The notes under the pieces are model-generated. The model was given only the letters and a program-made list of their open reading frames with translations, had not been told where the DNA came from and ran no database searches. Below are positions 52,709 to 63,205 of a stretch of 64,000 bases of DNA, in pieces; the stretch's first letter is position 1, and each line of letters starts with the position of its first letter. The stretch covers positions 124,001-188,000 of the forward strand of contig NZ_JAPVBJ010000003.1 of the NCBI RefSeq assembly GCF_026967985.1, written 5' to 3'. The stretch is from Modestobacter sp. VKM Ac-2984 (GTDB lineage: Bacteria; Actinomycetota; Actinomycetes; Mycobacteriales; Geodermatophilaceae). The position numbers were made by a program, and so were the translations under genes.

Positions 52709-54610
52709 GTGACCCGTCGACTGCCCCGCATCGGGGCCCACCGTCGCCGCAGCCGGCGCGGCGACGTCATCGGCATCGCCGTCGTCGCGCTGCTCATGCT
52801 GGCGCTGCCCCTGGTCGCCTCCTCCAGCGTCATCAACGTCGGGGTGTACGCGCTCATCTACGCCCTGGCCGCGCTCGGGCTCTCGCTGCTGATGGGTCTC
52901 GCCGGCCAGGTCAGCCTCGGGCAGGCGGGCTTCTTCGCGATCGGGGCCTACACGCAGGCCGTGCTGGTCACCAAGTACGAGTGGAGCGGGCTGCCGGCGT
53001 CGGTGCTGGCGGTGGCGGTGACGATGACGGCGGCGCTGCTGGTCGGGCTGCCCCTGCTGCGGCTGCGGGGCCACTACCTCGCCCTGGCCACCCTCGGCTT
53101 CGGCGTGATCGTCACCGTGCTGGCGACCGAGTCCGACTTCCTGGGCGCCACCTCGGGCATCTTCGGCATCACCAAGCCGGAGATGAACGGTCGCACGTAC
53201 AACTCACCGACCGAGTACTACCTGCTGCTGGTCCCGGTGGTGCTGCTCGGCCTGTGGCTGGCCCGCAACATCGTGGAGAGCCGCATCGGCCGCGCGCTCG
53301 GCGCCGTCAACGACTCCGAGGTGGCCGCCGAGTCCCTCGGGGTGGACACCTTCCGGCTGCGGGTCCAGGTCTTCGTGCTCTCGGCCGCCTACGCCAGCGT
53401 CGCCGGGACGGCGTTCGCCCACTGGCTCGGGGTGATCAACCCGAATGCGGCGAACTTCCCGCTGTCGGTGAAGTTCCTGCTGATGGCGGTGCTCGGCGGG
53501 GTGGGCAGCGTCTACGGCGCGGTCGTCGGGGCCTTCGCCGTCGAGGGGCTGGACGACGGGCTGCGCCGGCTGATCCCGGAGCTGCTGCCCGGCGCGGTCG
53601 GTGAGGTGCAGCTGATCGGGTTCGGCATCCTGCTCACCACGATCATGATCTTCCTGCCCGGCGGCCTGCACCAGCTGTGGACCGGGGCCCGCCGACGGAT
53701 GGCCGGCGACACCTCCGCCCCCGACCCCGAGGACGAGGGGGAGGCACGGCTGGAGCCGGTGGCCGACGACGTCCCGCTGCTCGCGCGGGAAGGGCGGCCG
53801 GCCCCGGGCACGCCGCTGCTGGAGGTGCGCGGGCTGACCAAGCGCTTCGGCGGGGTCACCGCCGTCGACGACTTCGACCTGACGGTGGCAGCCGGGGAGA
53901 TCGTGGCGCTGATCGGGCCCAACGGTGCCGGCAAGACCACTGCCTTCAACATGATCAGCGGTGCGGTGACCCCGACCGCGGGTGAGGTCACCATGGCCGG
54001 CACCCGGGTGGAGGGGCGCAAGCCGCACGTGTTCGCCCGGGCCGGGGCCACCCGCACGTTCCAGAACCTGCAGATCTTCGCCTCGGCGACGGTCCTGGGG
54101 AACGTGATGGTCGGCCGGCACCTGCGCAGCCGTTCCGGGATGCTCGGGGCCGCGCTGGTGCTGCCGGCCCGACGCGAGGAGCGCGCCGTGGAGGAGTCCG
54201 CGCGGGAGCTGCTGGACCTGCTCGGGCTGGGCGAGGACGCCGACCGCCTGGCGGTCGACCTGCCCTTCGGCCGGCAGCGGCTGGTCGAGATCGCCCGGGC
54301 GCTGGCCCTGGACCCCGACCTGCTGCTGCTGGACGAGCCGATGGCCGGCCTCTCCGGCACCGAGCGGCGCGAGCTGGCCCGGTTGCTGCGCCGGCTCCGC
54401 GCCGGGGGCATGGCGATCGTCCTGGTCGAGCACGACGTGGAGGCGGTGCTCGCCCTCGCCGACCGGGTCGCCGTGCTGGAGGACGGCGTCCGGATCGCGC
54501 TCGGCACGCCCGACGAGGTGCGGCACGACCCGGCGGTGCTGGCGGCCTACCTGGGCGTCGAGCCGGAGGACGGCGCCGCGACCGCGGTCGCCGAGGCGGG
54601 CGCCCCGTGA
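52709..54610 (+). CDS. LivM-LivG fusion: ABC permease plus ATPase in one chain
   Basis: 633 residues from GTG 52709. Residues 20-325 are the LivM permease (LGLSLLMGLAGQVSLGQAGFFAIGAYTQA; KFLLMAVLGGVGSVYGAVVGAFAVEG). A charged linker (about 325-370) leads to a LivG ATPase: Walker A GPNGAGKT from residue 403, FQNLQIF, signature LPFGRQRLVEIARAL, Walker B LLLLDEPMAGLS, and EHDVEAVLALADRVAVLEDG. Usually these are separate genes. All motifs look intact and no stop separates them, so it is a true fusion. Confidence 0.92.
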   Translation: MTRRLPRIGAHRRRSRRGDVIGIAVVALLMLALPLVASSSVINVGVYALIYALAALGLSLLMGLAGQVSLGQAGFFAIGAYTQAVLVTKYEWSGLPASVLAVAVTMTAALLVGLPLLRLRGHYLALATLGFGVIVTVLATESDFLGATSGIFGITKPEMNGRTYNSPTEYYLLLVPVVLLGLWLARNIVESRIGRALGAVNDSEVAAESLGVDTFRLRVQVFVLSAAYASVAGTAFAHWLGVINPNAANFPLSVKFLLMAVLGGVGSVYGAVVGAFAVEGLDDGLRRLIPELLPGAVGEVQLIGFGILLTTIMIFLPGGLHQLWTGARRRMAGDTSAPDPEDEGEARLEPVADDVPLLAREGRPAPGTPLLEVRGLTKRFGGVTAVDDFDLTVAAGEIVALIGPNGAGKTTAFNMISGAVTPTAGEVTMAGTRVEGRKPHVFARAGATRTFQNLQIFASATVLGNVMVGRHLRSRSGMLGAALVLPARREERAVEESARELLDLLGLGEDADRLAVDLPFGRQRLVEIARALALDPDLLLLDEPMAGLSGTERRELARLLRRLRAGGMAIVLVEHDVEAVLALADRVAVLEDGVRIALGTPDEVRHDPAVLAAYLGVEPEDGAATAVAEAGAP

Positions 54611-54662
54611 GCCGGCCGGTCACGGACGGACCGGCCCACCCGGTCCCCGAGGAGGGACGGTC

Positions 54663-55447
<785 letters not shown>

Positions 55448-55451
<4 letters not shown>

Positions 55452-56647
55452 CCCCGGCGGAGATGGTCGCGCTGCTGCGCGTGCAGCGGCCGGAGCTGGA
55501 CGGCGACCGGCGCCGGCTGGCCCGCTGCCACACGGTGGCGGACCTGCGGACGACGGCCCGCCGGCGGCTGCCGCGCGCGGTCTTCGACTACGTCGACGGC
55601 GCGGCCGAGGACGAGGTGACGATGCGTCGCAACCGCACCGCCTTCGACGAGTGGGAGCTGGTGCCCTCGGTGCTCTGCGACGTCGGGGAGGTCGAGCTCG
55701 GCACCGAGGTGCTCGGTGCCCGCTCGGCCCTGCCGCTGGTGCTGGGCCCGACCGGGTTCACCCGGATGGTCCACCCGGACGGCGAGCTGGCGGTGGCCCG
55801 GGCGGCCGCGGCCCGCGGCATCCCCTACACCGCCGCCACCTTGGGCACGACGTCGCTGGAGGACATCGCCGCCGCGGGCAGCCCGCCGCAGTGGTTCCAG
55901 CTCTACGTCTGGCGGGACCGCGGGCTGTGCAAGGAGCTGATCAGCCGGGCCCGGGAGGCCGGGTACCGCGCGCTGGTGCTGACCGTGGACACCCCGGTGC
56001 CCGGGGCGCGGGAGCGTGACCTGCGCAACGGGCTGACCATCCCGCCGGAGCTCGGCCTGCGCACGCTGGCCGACGGCGCCCGGCGGCCGCACTGGTGGTG
56101 GGGGCTGCTGCGTTCGGAGGCGGTCACCTTCGCCAACGTGCGGCACGTGGCCGGCGGGCCGCAGGCGGTGATGGAGTTCGTGGGCCGGCAGTTCGACCCG
56201 ACCGTGACCTGGGACGACATCGAGCGGATGGTCGAGGCGTGGGGCGGGCCGTTCGTGGTCAAGGGCGTGCTGACCGCGGCCGACGCCCGGCGGGCCGCGG
56301 CGGCCGGGGTGGACGCCGTCGTGGTGTCCAACCACGGTGGCCGCCAGCTGGACCACGTGGGGGCGACGCTCACGGCGCTGACCGAGGTCGTGGACGCCGT
56401 CGGCGACGACCTGGAGGTGCTGGTCGACTCGGGGTTCCGGCGGGGCACCGACATCGCCACGGCGCTCGCCCTGGGCGCCCGCGCGGTGCTGCTGGGGCGG
56501 CCGCAGCTGTACGGGCTGGCCGTCGCGGGTCAGGCCGGCGTCGAGCGGGCGGTCGACCTGCTGGCCGCCGAGCTGCGCCGGGCGCTGCAGCTGCTCGGGG
56601 TCACCGACGTCGCGCAGCTCGACCGCTCGGTGCTGCGCCGCCGCTGA
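55448..56647 (+). CDS. FMN-dependent alpha-hydroxy-acid dehydrogenase/oxidase
   Basis: 399 residues, GTG overlapping livF. TIM barrel of the lactate/mandelate/glycolate oxidase family: [78 protein letters not shown], then the active-site His296 in SNHGGRQLD and FMN phosphate-binding [25 protein letters not shown]. Oxidises an L-2-hydroxy acid. Being co-translated with the Liv transporter suggests that the transporter brings in its substrate or a related acid. Confidence 0.92.
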
Positions 56648-56682
56648 GCCCGGGGCCGGGCGTGGCTGCTCAGCCCCGGGCT
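56647..56682. terminator. Candidate terminator between convergent genes
   Basis: AGCCCGGGGC (56647-56656) and GCCCCGGGCT (56673-56682) form a perfect 10-base stem with a 16-base loop, spanning the stop codons of both convergent genes. No T-run. Confidence 0.5.
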
Positions 56683-57095
56683 GCCCGCGCGGCCGGGCCG
56701 ATCCGCTGCTCCAGCAGCTCCTCGGGCAGCACCACCTGCACCGTCGTCCCGCGGCCGAGCTCCCGGCCCCGGGCGTCGGTGGCCGTGCACGCGCAGGTGA
56801 GCCGGTTGCCCGACACCTCCGTGCAGCGGGCCGTCACCGAGACGGTGTCGCCGACCCAGCTGGGTCCCAGGTGCTCCACCGCCACCGACCGGCCGATCCC
56901 CGCCTGGCCGGGCTCGAGGTGCTGGAGCAGCAGCTTGCGGCCGGCCTCCTCGAAGTGCTTGGCCATGCTGTAGGTCGCGTAGACCGGGTGCACCGGGCCG
57001 AGTTCGTCGAAGTGCACGGTGAGCTCGGGGGTGACGACGACGTCCAGCGTCGCGGTCGCCCCCACGGGGACGGTGAGCACGGGGGTGTCGGCCAC
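56670..57095 (-). CDS. FlK-like hotdog thioesterase
   Basis: 141 residues from GTG 57095 after GAGGAGG. Hotdog-fold core: [62 protein letters not shown] (read as separate blocks from residue 35 to 95), then [28 protein letters not shown]. This order, with a Thr/Ser-Glu-His type active-site region, matches the group of the fluoroacetyl-CoA thioesterase FlK. Most relatives act on other short acyl-CoAs. Located just downstream of the keto-acid dehydrogenase genes, whose products are short branched acyl-CoAs. Confidence 0.8.
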   Translation of the reverse strand: MADTPVLTVPVGATATLDVVVTPELTVHFDELGPVHPVYATYSMAKHFEEAGRKLLLQHLEPGQAGIGRSVAVEHLGPSWVGDTVSVTARCTEVSGNRLTCACTATDARGRELGRGTTVQVVLPEELLEQRIGPAARAARG

Positions 57096-57169
57096 GGGGC
57101 CCTCCTCGGGCGGCGGGGCCGGCGGGGACCCGGAGGTCCCCGCCGGGCGGGTGGGCAGCGGTCGGCCGG

Positions 57170-58561
57170 TCACAGCCGGGGGATGGCCGACGCGGGGTCC
57201 TCGATCGCGTCGGCCACCGCCCGGATGAACCCCGAGGCGGTGCCGCCGTCGCAGACCCGGTGGTCGAAGACGAACGACATCTGGGTGATCTTCCGGACCA
57301 CGATCTCCCCGTCGACCACCCACGGCCGGTCGAGGATGCGGCCGAAGCCCAGGATCGCCACCTGCGGGTGGTTGATGATCGCGGCGCTGCCGTCGACCCG
57401 GAAGCCGCCGTAGTTGTTCAGCGTGAAGGTGCCGGCGGCCAGCTCCTCCGCGCTCGCCTTGCCCTCGCGCGCCCGGGCGGTGAGCGCGCGGATCTCCCGG
57501 TCCAGCTGCTCGGTGGTCATCGTGTCGGCCCCCAGCACCGCCGGGACGACGAGCCCGCGGTCGCTCTGCACGGCCAGGCCCAGGTTGACCCGGTCGTGCT
57601 CCACGATCTCCTGGCGCTCGGTGTCCAGCCGGGAGTTGAGCACCGGGTACTGGCGCAGGCCGGCGACGACGAAGCGGGCGAGGTAGGCCAGCAGCCCCGG
57701 TCCGGGGTCGGTCGCGGTGCGCGCGCTCTCCCGCAGCTGCACCAGCGGGGTGGCGTCCACGTCGACCCAGACGGTCGCCTCGGGGATCTCCGACCGGCTG
57801 CGGGACAGCGCGGCCGAGACGGCCCGGCGGAAGCCGTTGAGCGGGATGCGGCGCTCGCCGCCCTCGGCCGCGGCCGGCGCCGGGACCGGCGCGGCCGGTT
57901 CGGCGGGGGAGGGCTCGGCGGAGGCCAGCTCGACGTGGGCCCGGGTGATCACCCCGCCGCCGTTGGCCGCGGCCAGACCGTGCAGGTCCACGCCCTTCTC
58001 CCGCGCCAGCCGGCGGACCAGCGGGGAGACGACCTGCGGCACCCCACGGGGACCTCCGGACCCCTCAGCGGCGACGGCGACGGGGTCAGGAGCCGGATCG
58101 GGAACCGGCTCGAGAGCCGGTGCGGCAGCCGCCGGTGCGGCGGCGGGCTGCCCCGACGACCGTGGGCGGCGTCGTCGACCGGAGCCCGTGCTGGCCGTCG
58201 TGCCGTAGCCGATCAGCACGTTGCCCGAGCCGGCCTGCTCCTCTTCCCGGTACACCTCGGCTTCGGGGGAGTCGGCGCCGTCCGGCTGCACCGGCGCGGC
58301 GACCGGCGACGGCGCGGACTCGGCCGCGGCCACGGTGATCAGCGGCCGGCCGGTCAGCACGGTGTCGCCCTCAGCGGCGTGCAGCGTGGCCACCCGCCCG
58401 GCGAACGGGGTGGGGACGTCGACCACCGACTTCGCCGTCTCGACCTCCACCACGATCTGGTCGACGGCGACGACGTCGCCCTCGGCCACCAGCCAGCGGA
58501 CCACCTCGACGTCGGTGAGGCCCTCACCCAGGTCGGGCAGCAGGAAGGTCTCCTCGCTCAC
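57170..58561 (-). CDS. bkdC: Branched-chain alpha-keto-acid dehydrogenase E2 (acyltransferase)
   Basis: 463 residues, GTG overlapping the E1beta stop. One lipoyl domain with lipoylated Lys44 ([11 protein letters not shown]), a long Ala/Pro/Ser-rich linker, E3/E1-binding domain ([20 protein letters not shown] and GVITRAHVE), and a catalytic acyltransferase domain ending with [14 protein letters not shown] (His434, Asp438). Transfers the branched acyl group from E1 to CoA. The E3 subunit is not in this window. Confidence 0.93.
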   Translation of the reverse strand: MSEETFLLPDLGEGLTDVEVVRWLVAEGDVVAVDQIVVEVETAKSVVDVPTPFAGRVATLHAAEGDTVLTGRPLITVAAAESAPSPVAAPVQPDGADSPEAEVYREEEQAGSGNVLIGYGTTASTGSGRRRRPRSSGQPAAAPAAAAPALEPVPDPAPDPVAVAAEGSGGPRGVPQVVSPLVRRLAREKGVDLHGLAAANGGGVITRAHVELASAEPSPAEPAAPVPAPAAAEGGERRIPLNGFRRAVSAALSRSRSEIPEATVWVDVDATPLVQLRESARTATDPGPGLLAYLARFVVAGLRQYPVLNSRLDTERQEIVEHDRVNLGLAVQSDRGLVVPAVLGADTMTTEQLDREIRALTARAREGKASAEELAAGTFTLNNYGGFRVDGSAAIINHPQVAILGFGRILDRPWVVDGEIVVRKITQMSFVFDHRVCDGGTASGFIRAVADAIEDPASAIPRL

Positions 58562-59586
58562 GACAGGTCCCACTGCAGGTCGTCGACGGCGTCGAGCACC
58601 CGGTCGACCCCGGGCAGCTGCAGGTGTTCGAGCTTGGGGGCGGGGAAGGGGATGTCGAAGCCGACCGCCCGGCGGACCGGTGCGGCGAGGGAGTGGAAGC
58701 ACCGCTCGGTGACCCGGGCGACGATCTCCGAGGCGACGCTGGCGAAGCCGGGGGCCTCGGCGACCACCACGGCCCGCCCGGTGGAGCGCACCGCGGCGCA
58801 GACCGTCTCGTCGTCGAACGGCACGATCGAGCGCAGGTCGACCACCTGCAGGCTGCGCCCTTCCTGGGCGGCGACCTCGGCGGCCTCCAGGGCGACCGGG
58901 ACCGAGGGGCCGTAGGCGATCAGCGTGGCGTCGGTGCCCTCGCGGCGGATCATCGCCCGCCCGATGCCCGGCAGCTCGGCGCCGAGGTCGACCTCCTCCT
59001 TGGTCCAGTAGAGCTTCTTGGGCTCCATGAACACGACCGGGTCCGGCGAGGCGATCGCCGCGCGCAGCAGCCGGTGGGCGTCCGCGGCGTTGGACGGGGT
59101 GACGACGTGCAGGCCCGGGGTGTGCGCGTAGTAGGCCTCGGAGGAGTCGCAGTGGTGCTCGACCCCGCCGATCCCGCCGGCGTAGGGGATCCGGATGACC
59201 ATCGGCAGCGAGACCTTGCCCCGGGTGCGGTTGCGCATCTTCGCCACGTGGCTGGTGATCTGCTCGAACGCCGGGTAGGCGAAGGCGTCGAACTGCATCT
59301 CCACCACCGGCCGCATGCCGTTCATCGCCATCCCGATGGCCATGCCGACGATCCCGGACTCGGCCAGGGGCGTGTCGAAGCAGCGGGTGTCGCCGAACTC
59401 GGCGGTGAGCCCGTCGGTGATCCGGAAGACGCCGCCCAGGGCGCCGACGTCCTCGCCGAAGACGACCACCGAGTCGTCGGCGGCCATCGACTCCCGCAGG
59501 GCGCGGTTCAGCGCCTGCGCCATGGTCAGCTTCACGTGCCCGCCGCTCTCGGCAGGGCGGGTGCTCGTCGTCTGGGTGCTGGTCAT
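58558..59586 (-). CDS. bkdB: Branched-chain alpha-keto-acid dehydrogenase E1 beta
   Basis: 342 residues. Transketolase pyrimidine domain with VVVFGEDVGALGGVFRITDGL, FDTPLAESGIVGMAIGMA and GGIGGVEHHCDSSEAYYAHTPGL, C-terminal domain ending KLEHLQLPGVDRVLDAV. Pairs with E1alpha to decarboxylate 2-keto acids from Val, Leu and Ile. Begins two bases after the E1alpha stop. Confidence 0.94.
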   Translation of the reverse strand: MTSTQTTSTRPAESGGHVKLTMAQALNRALRESMAADDSVVVFGEDVGALGGVFRITDGLTAEFGDTRCFDTPLAESGIVGMAIGMAMNGMRPVVEMQFDAFAYPAFEQITSHVAKMRNRTRGKVSLPMVIRIPYAGGIGGVEHHCDSSEAYYAHTPGLHVVTPSNAADAHRLLRAAIASPDPVVFMEPKKLYWTKEEVDLGAELPGIGRAMIRREGTDATLIAYGPSVPVALEAAEVAAQEGRSLQVVDLRSIVPFDDETVCAAVRSTGRAVVVAEAPGFASVASEIVARVTERCFHSLAAPVRRAVGFDIPFPAPKLEHLQLPGVDRVLDAVDDLQWDLS

Positions 59587-59587
59587 C

Positions 59588-60679
59588 TCAGCGGGCGTCC
59601 TCTCGGCTCAGCTCGTCGGCCACGACGGCGGCCTGTTCCACCAGCTGGGGGGTCGGGGTGGCGTACACGTGCGCGAACAGCTCGGCCGGCTCCGGGGTGG
59701 CGTCCCGGGACAGCTCGGTGCGCATCCGGGCGGCGAGCTGGTCGGCGTCGGCGGTGACCGCGGCCAGTCCGGCGTCGTCGAGCAGGTCGTGCTGGCGCAG
59801 CCAGGTCTCCAGCCGGGCCAGCGGGTCGCGCTGCGCCCAGCCGGCCACCTCGTCGTCCTGGCGGTAGCGCCGGGAGTCGTCGGCGTTGGTGTGCGGCTGC
59901 ATCCGGTAGGTGTGCGCCTCGACGAGCTGCGGGCCCTCGCCGGCCCGGGCCCGGGTCATGGCGGCGCCGAGCACGGCGAGCAGGGCGGCGACGTCGTTGC
60001 CGTCGACCCGCTCGCCGGGGACCCCGTAGCCGATGCCCTTGTGCGCCAGCGAGGGGGCGACCGACTGCCGGGCCAGCGGGACCGAGATGGCGTACTGGTT
60101 GTTCTGCACCAGGAACACCACCGGCGCCCGGAACACCGCGGCGAAGTTCAGCGCCTCGTGGAAGTCGCCCTCGCTGGTCGCGCCGTCGCCGCACAGCGCG
60201 AGCGCGACGGTCGGCTCGCCGCGCAGCCGGGCGGCGTGGGCCACGCCGACCGCGTGCAGCAGCTGGGTCGCCAGCGGGGTCGCCTGGGGAGCGGTCTTGT
60301 GCTCGTGCGGGTCGTAGCCGGAGTGCCAGGCGCCCTGCAGCGGGAGGAACGCCTCGGCCACGTCGACGCCCCGCAGCACCACGGCGGCGGTGTCCCGGTA
60401 GGTGGGGAAGAGCCAGTCGTCGTCGGTGAGCACCTGGGCGGCGGCCACCTGGCACGCCTCCTGCCCGTGCGAGGAGGGGTAGACGGCGAGCCGGCCCTGG
60501 CGGGCGAGGGCGGAGGCCTGGTCGTTGATCCGGCGGGCGGTGGTCAGCCCGGCGAAGGCGCGCAGCAGCGCAGCGTCGTCCGGCAGGTCGCGCGTCGCCT
60601 CGGCCACCGTCTGACCGGTCGGGTCGATCAGCTCGACGGGGTGAGGTGACGGCAGGAGGAGATCCAGGTCACGTGTCAT
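59588..60679 (-). CDS. bkdA: Branched-chain alpha-keto-acid dehydrogenase E1 alpha
   Basis: 363 residues. ThDP-binding domain: RQGRLAVYPSSHGQEACQVA, FPTYRDTAAVVLRGV, the ThDP motif GDGATSEGDFHEALNFAAVF and VQNNQYAISVP. YRMQPHTNADDSRRYR holds the regulatory-loop region of BCKDH-type E1alpha. First gene of the three-gene unit, divergent from an Lrp-type regulator that probably controls it. Confidence 0.94.
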   Translation of the reverse strand: MTRDLDLLLPSPHPVELIDPTGQTVAEATRDLPDDAALLRAFAGLTTARRINDQASALARQGRLAVYPSSHGQEACQVAAAQVLTDDDWLFPTYRDTAAVVLRGVDVAEAFLPLQGAWHSGYDPHEHKTAPQATPLATQLLHAVGVAHAARLRGEPTVALALCGDGATSEGDFHEALNFAAVFRAPVVFLVQNNQYAISVPLARQSVAPSLAHKGIGYGVPGERVDGNDVAALLAVLGAAMTRARAGEGPQLVEAHTYRMQPHTNADDSRRYRQDDEVAGWAQRDPLARLETWLRQHDLLDDAGLAAVTADADQLAARMRTELSRDATPEPAELFAHVYATPTPQLVEQAAVVADELSREDAR

Positions 60680-60701
60680 GGTGGGATCGTCGTGGAGACG
60701 T

Positions 60702-60772
60702 CATCTGCACGCCAGGACCTGGCCAGATGTGAGATCTTGTCGCGTCGGACCGGCGTTCATCGAGCCAGATGT
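60702..60772. promoter_or_regulatory. Operator cluster between bkd genes and Lrp-type regulator
   Basis: CATCTG (60702-60707) and CAGATG (60724-60729) flank a perfect 13-base palindrome GCCAGG-A-CCTGGC (60711-60723). GCCAGATGT occurs at 60722-60730 and again at 60764-60772, 42 bases apart (four helical turns). Multiple phased half-sites are typical for Lrp-family proteins, which bind as octamers. Confidence 0.6.
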
Positions 60773-60810
60773 CCAGTGCCGGACAGCGAAACGCACGGAG
60801 GGGGAGACAC

Positions 60811-61266
60811 GTGGCCAGTGGCCTGGACGAGATCGACCGCCGCATCCTCGACGAGCTGACCGCCGACGGCCGGATGCCCATGCGGGCACTGGCCGAGAAG
60901 CTGCACATCTCCCGCGCCAACGCCTATGCCCGCGTCGAGCGGCTGCGGACCTCCGGGGTGATCCGGGGCTTCTGTGCCGACGTGGACCCGGTCGCGGCCG
61001 GGCTGGGCACGTCGGCCTACGTCACGCTGAACACCCGGCAGGCCGACTGGCGGCACGTCCGGGAACGGCTGCGCGCCCTGCCGGGCATCGCGCACATCGG
61101 CCTCGTCGGGGGCGAGTTCGACGTGATCCTGCTGGTGCGGGCGCGGGACAACGCCGACCTGCGGCGGCTGGTGCTCGACGAGATCCAGGGCATGCCCGGG
61201 GTGCTGAGCACCCGCACGCTGCTGGTGTTCGAGGAGCCCCCACCGCTGGCCTGCACCCGCGTCTGA
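60811..61266 (+). CDS. Lrp/AsnC-family regulator (BkdR-like)
   Basis: 151 residues, GTG 60811 after GGAGGGGGAG. N-terminal HTH (LDEIDRRILDELTADGRMPMRALAEKLHISRANAYARVERL), hinge, and C-terminal RAM ligand domain (SAYVTLNTRQADW, PGIAHIGLVGGEFDVILLVRARDNADLRRLVLDEIQGMPGV). Divergent from bkdABC. Likely binds branched-chain amino acids and controls both directions. Confidence 0.92.
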   Translation: MASGLDEIDRRILDELTADGRMPMRALAEKLHISRANAYARVERLRTSGVIRGFCADVDPVAAGLGTSAYVTLNTRQADWRHVRERLRALPGIAHIGLVGGEFDVILLVRARDNADLRRLVLDEIQGMPGVLSTRTLLVFEEPPPLACTRV

Positions 61267-61387
61267 CGGGCTGGCAGTCCAGCAGCGGTCGGTGGCGTTC
61301 CTGCCGCTGGCACTCCGGCGTCGATGGGGTCATCGTGGTGACACGGCACCTCACCCGGGGCGCCGGTCCGGGAGACGGGAGAGCCCG

Positions 61388-61612
61388 ATGGAGCTGTTCC
61401 TGTTCCTGGCCCTCGGGGTGCTGGTGTTCCGCACCCTCGGCCGGAGCTCCCGGCCGGAGTCCCCGCGGGCCCGCCCGCGCACCGACACCTGGCTGGACGG
61501 CGTGGTCGACACCGTCGCGCAGCTGGCCGGCGACGTCGCCCGCGGGGTGGGCGCCCTCACCCGGCTGGACGCCGCCAACCGGGAACGGCGCGGCCGGTCG
61601 CCCTGGAGCTGA
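61388..61612 (+). CDS. Small membrane-anchored hypothetical protein
   Basis: 74 residues, ATG 61388 after GGGAGA. A short N-terminal hydrophobic helix (MELFLFLALGVLVF), a Pro/Arg-rich segment (SSRPESPRARPRT), then an amphipathic helix-like part with Val/Ala/Leu (WLDGVVDTVAQLAGDVARGVGAL). Looks like a small single-pass membrane protein. No family recognised. Confidence 0.6.
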   Translation: MELFLFLALGVLVFRTLGRSSRPESPRARPRTDTWLDGVVDTVAQLAGDVARGVGALTRLDAANRERRGRSPWS

Positions 61613-61639
61613 CCGGCCCCGGCCGGTGCCCGCGGGCCC

Positions 61640-63043
61640 TCAGGCCAGCACCCCGAGCAGCAGCGTCACCGTGCCGAAGACCAGGCCCGAGGCGATCAGC
61701 GTGACCGTCGTGTACCCGAGGATGTCGCGCATCTTCAGCCCGGCGATGGCCAGCACCGGGAGCGCCCAGAACGGCTGGATCATGTTCGTCCACTGGTCGC
61801 CGTAGGCGATCGCCATGATCGCGACTGCCGGGTCGACCCCCAGGCTCTGCGCGGCGTCGAGCATGACCGGCCCCTGGACGGCGAACTGCCCGCCGCCGGA
61901 GGGGACGAAGAAGTTGACGACGCCGGCGGAGAGGAAGGCGAGCAGCCCGAACGTCGCCGGGGTGGCGATGTCGACGACGGCGTCGGAGAAGACGGCGATC
62001 AGGCCCGTCGTCGACATGATCCCCATGATCCCGGCGTACAGCGGGAACTGGAGCAGGATCTCCCCGACGTTGGCGGCGGCGTTCTTCACCAGCGCGATGA
62101 GCTCGAACGGGTTGCGGACGAGCAGGAAGATCAGCGCCAGGAACGTCCAGTTGACGATGTCCAGGGTCGCGCTGCCGCCGTCGACGTAGTGGTGCACCAG
62201 GTAGGCGACCAGCGCCAGCCCGACCAGGGTGGTGACCAGCCGGCTGCCGTCGACCCGGTCGGCCGGGGTGACCACCTCGTCGTCCAGCGCCACCCCCTCG
62301 GCGTCGCGCACGTCGGCCGGGAGCTCGATCACCCGGTCACCGCCGCGGGGAGCGACCGCGGCCAGCGCGAGGCCGACGACCAGGATCGTGGCCACGGCCG
62401 CGGTGATGTTCCACCAGGTGAAGATGGTCTCGCTGATCGGGATGGTGCCGCCCAGCGTCTCGGCGAGGAAGGAGTCCTCGGTCGCAGCGGTGAGCGGGCC
62501 CGAACCCGAGTAGCCCATGTGCCAGATGACGTAGCCGGAGTACCCGGCGGCCACCAGCAGCGGGAAGTGCAGGCGCTGGCCCCGCTCCCGCCCCTGGACG
62601 GCCAGCTCCCGGGCCAGCAGCGCGCCGACGACCAGGCCCAGGCCCCAGGTGATCAGCGAGGCGAGGGCCGCGATCACGAAGACGTAGAGGTAGGCCTGCA
62701 GCGGCGTCCGGGGCACGGCGGCCAGCCGGGTGAGCAGCCGCCGCACCGGGCCGGTGTTGGCCAGCGTGTGCCCCAGCAGCAGGATCAGCGCCATCTGGGT
62801 CATGAACGCCAGCAGCCCCGAGAGCCCGTCGCCCCAGCCGTCCAGGACGTCGATGGGGCCGGCGTCGGTCAGCAGCAGCGCGAGCGCGGCGACGACGAAC
62901 GTCAGCACCACGGCGAAGACGAGCGCGCTCGGGATGTAGCGCTCGACGACGGCGTTGACCGGCCGCATCAGCGCAGAGAGGCCGCTCGACCGTCCGGCCT
63001 CGCTCTCGGGCCGCTTGGTCGGCGTCCGTGGGGTCCTGGTCAT
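61640..63043 (-). CDS. Short-chain fatty-acid transporter (AtoE-like)
   Basis: 467 residues, ATG 63043. About twelve hydrophobic helices with family patterns: VERYIPSALVFAVVLTFVVAALAL, FMTQMALILLLGHTLANTGP, ITWGLGLVVGALLARELA, GYSGYVIWHMGYSGSGPL, FVPSGGGQFAVQGPVMLDAAQSLGVDP and GDQWTNMIQPFWALPVLAIAGL. This matches the TIGR00366/AtoE group that takes up acetoacetate or butyrate-type acids. Stands alone on the minus strand; the substrate fits the acyl-CoA metabolism encoded nearby. Confidence 0.9.
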   Translation of the reverse strand: MTRTPRTPTKRPESEAGRSSGLSALMRPVNAVVERYIPSALVFAVVLTFVVAALALLLTDAGPIDVLDGWGDGLSGLLAFMTQMALILLLGHTLANTGPVRRLLTRLAAVPRTPLQAYLYVFVIAALASLITWGLGLVVGALLARELAVQGRERGQRLHFPLLVAAGYSGYVIWHMGYSGSGPLTAATEDSFLAETLGGTIPISETIFTWWNITAAVATILVVGLALAAVAPRGGDRVIELPADVRDAEGVALDDEVVTPADRVDGSRLVTTLVGLALVAYLVHHYVDGGSATLDIVNWTFLALIFLLVRNPFELIALVKNAAANVGEILLQFPLYAGIMGIMSTTGLIAVFSDAVVDIATPATFGLLAFLSAGVVNFFVPSGGGQFAVQGPVMLDAAQSLGVDPAVAIMAIAYGDQWTNMIQPFWALPVLAIAGLKMRDILGYTTVTLIASGLVFGTVTLLLGVLA

Positions 63044-63205
63044 CGCAGGCTCGCTCTCGGGGGGGTCGGGTGGCGGGGCCACGCCGGGATCGGCGGTCAG
63101 GGCGCCGGCTGCACGGCGAGGGGGTCCGACGACGGCAGCGGCGACCCAGGGATCTTGGCACCCGCGGGGGCCGCCGCGCGCGTGGTGAGACGGCAGACTG
63201 ATCGG

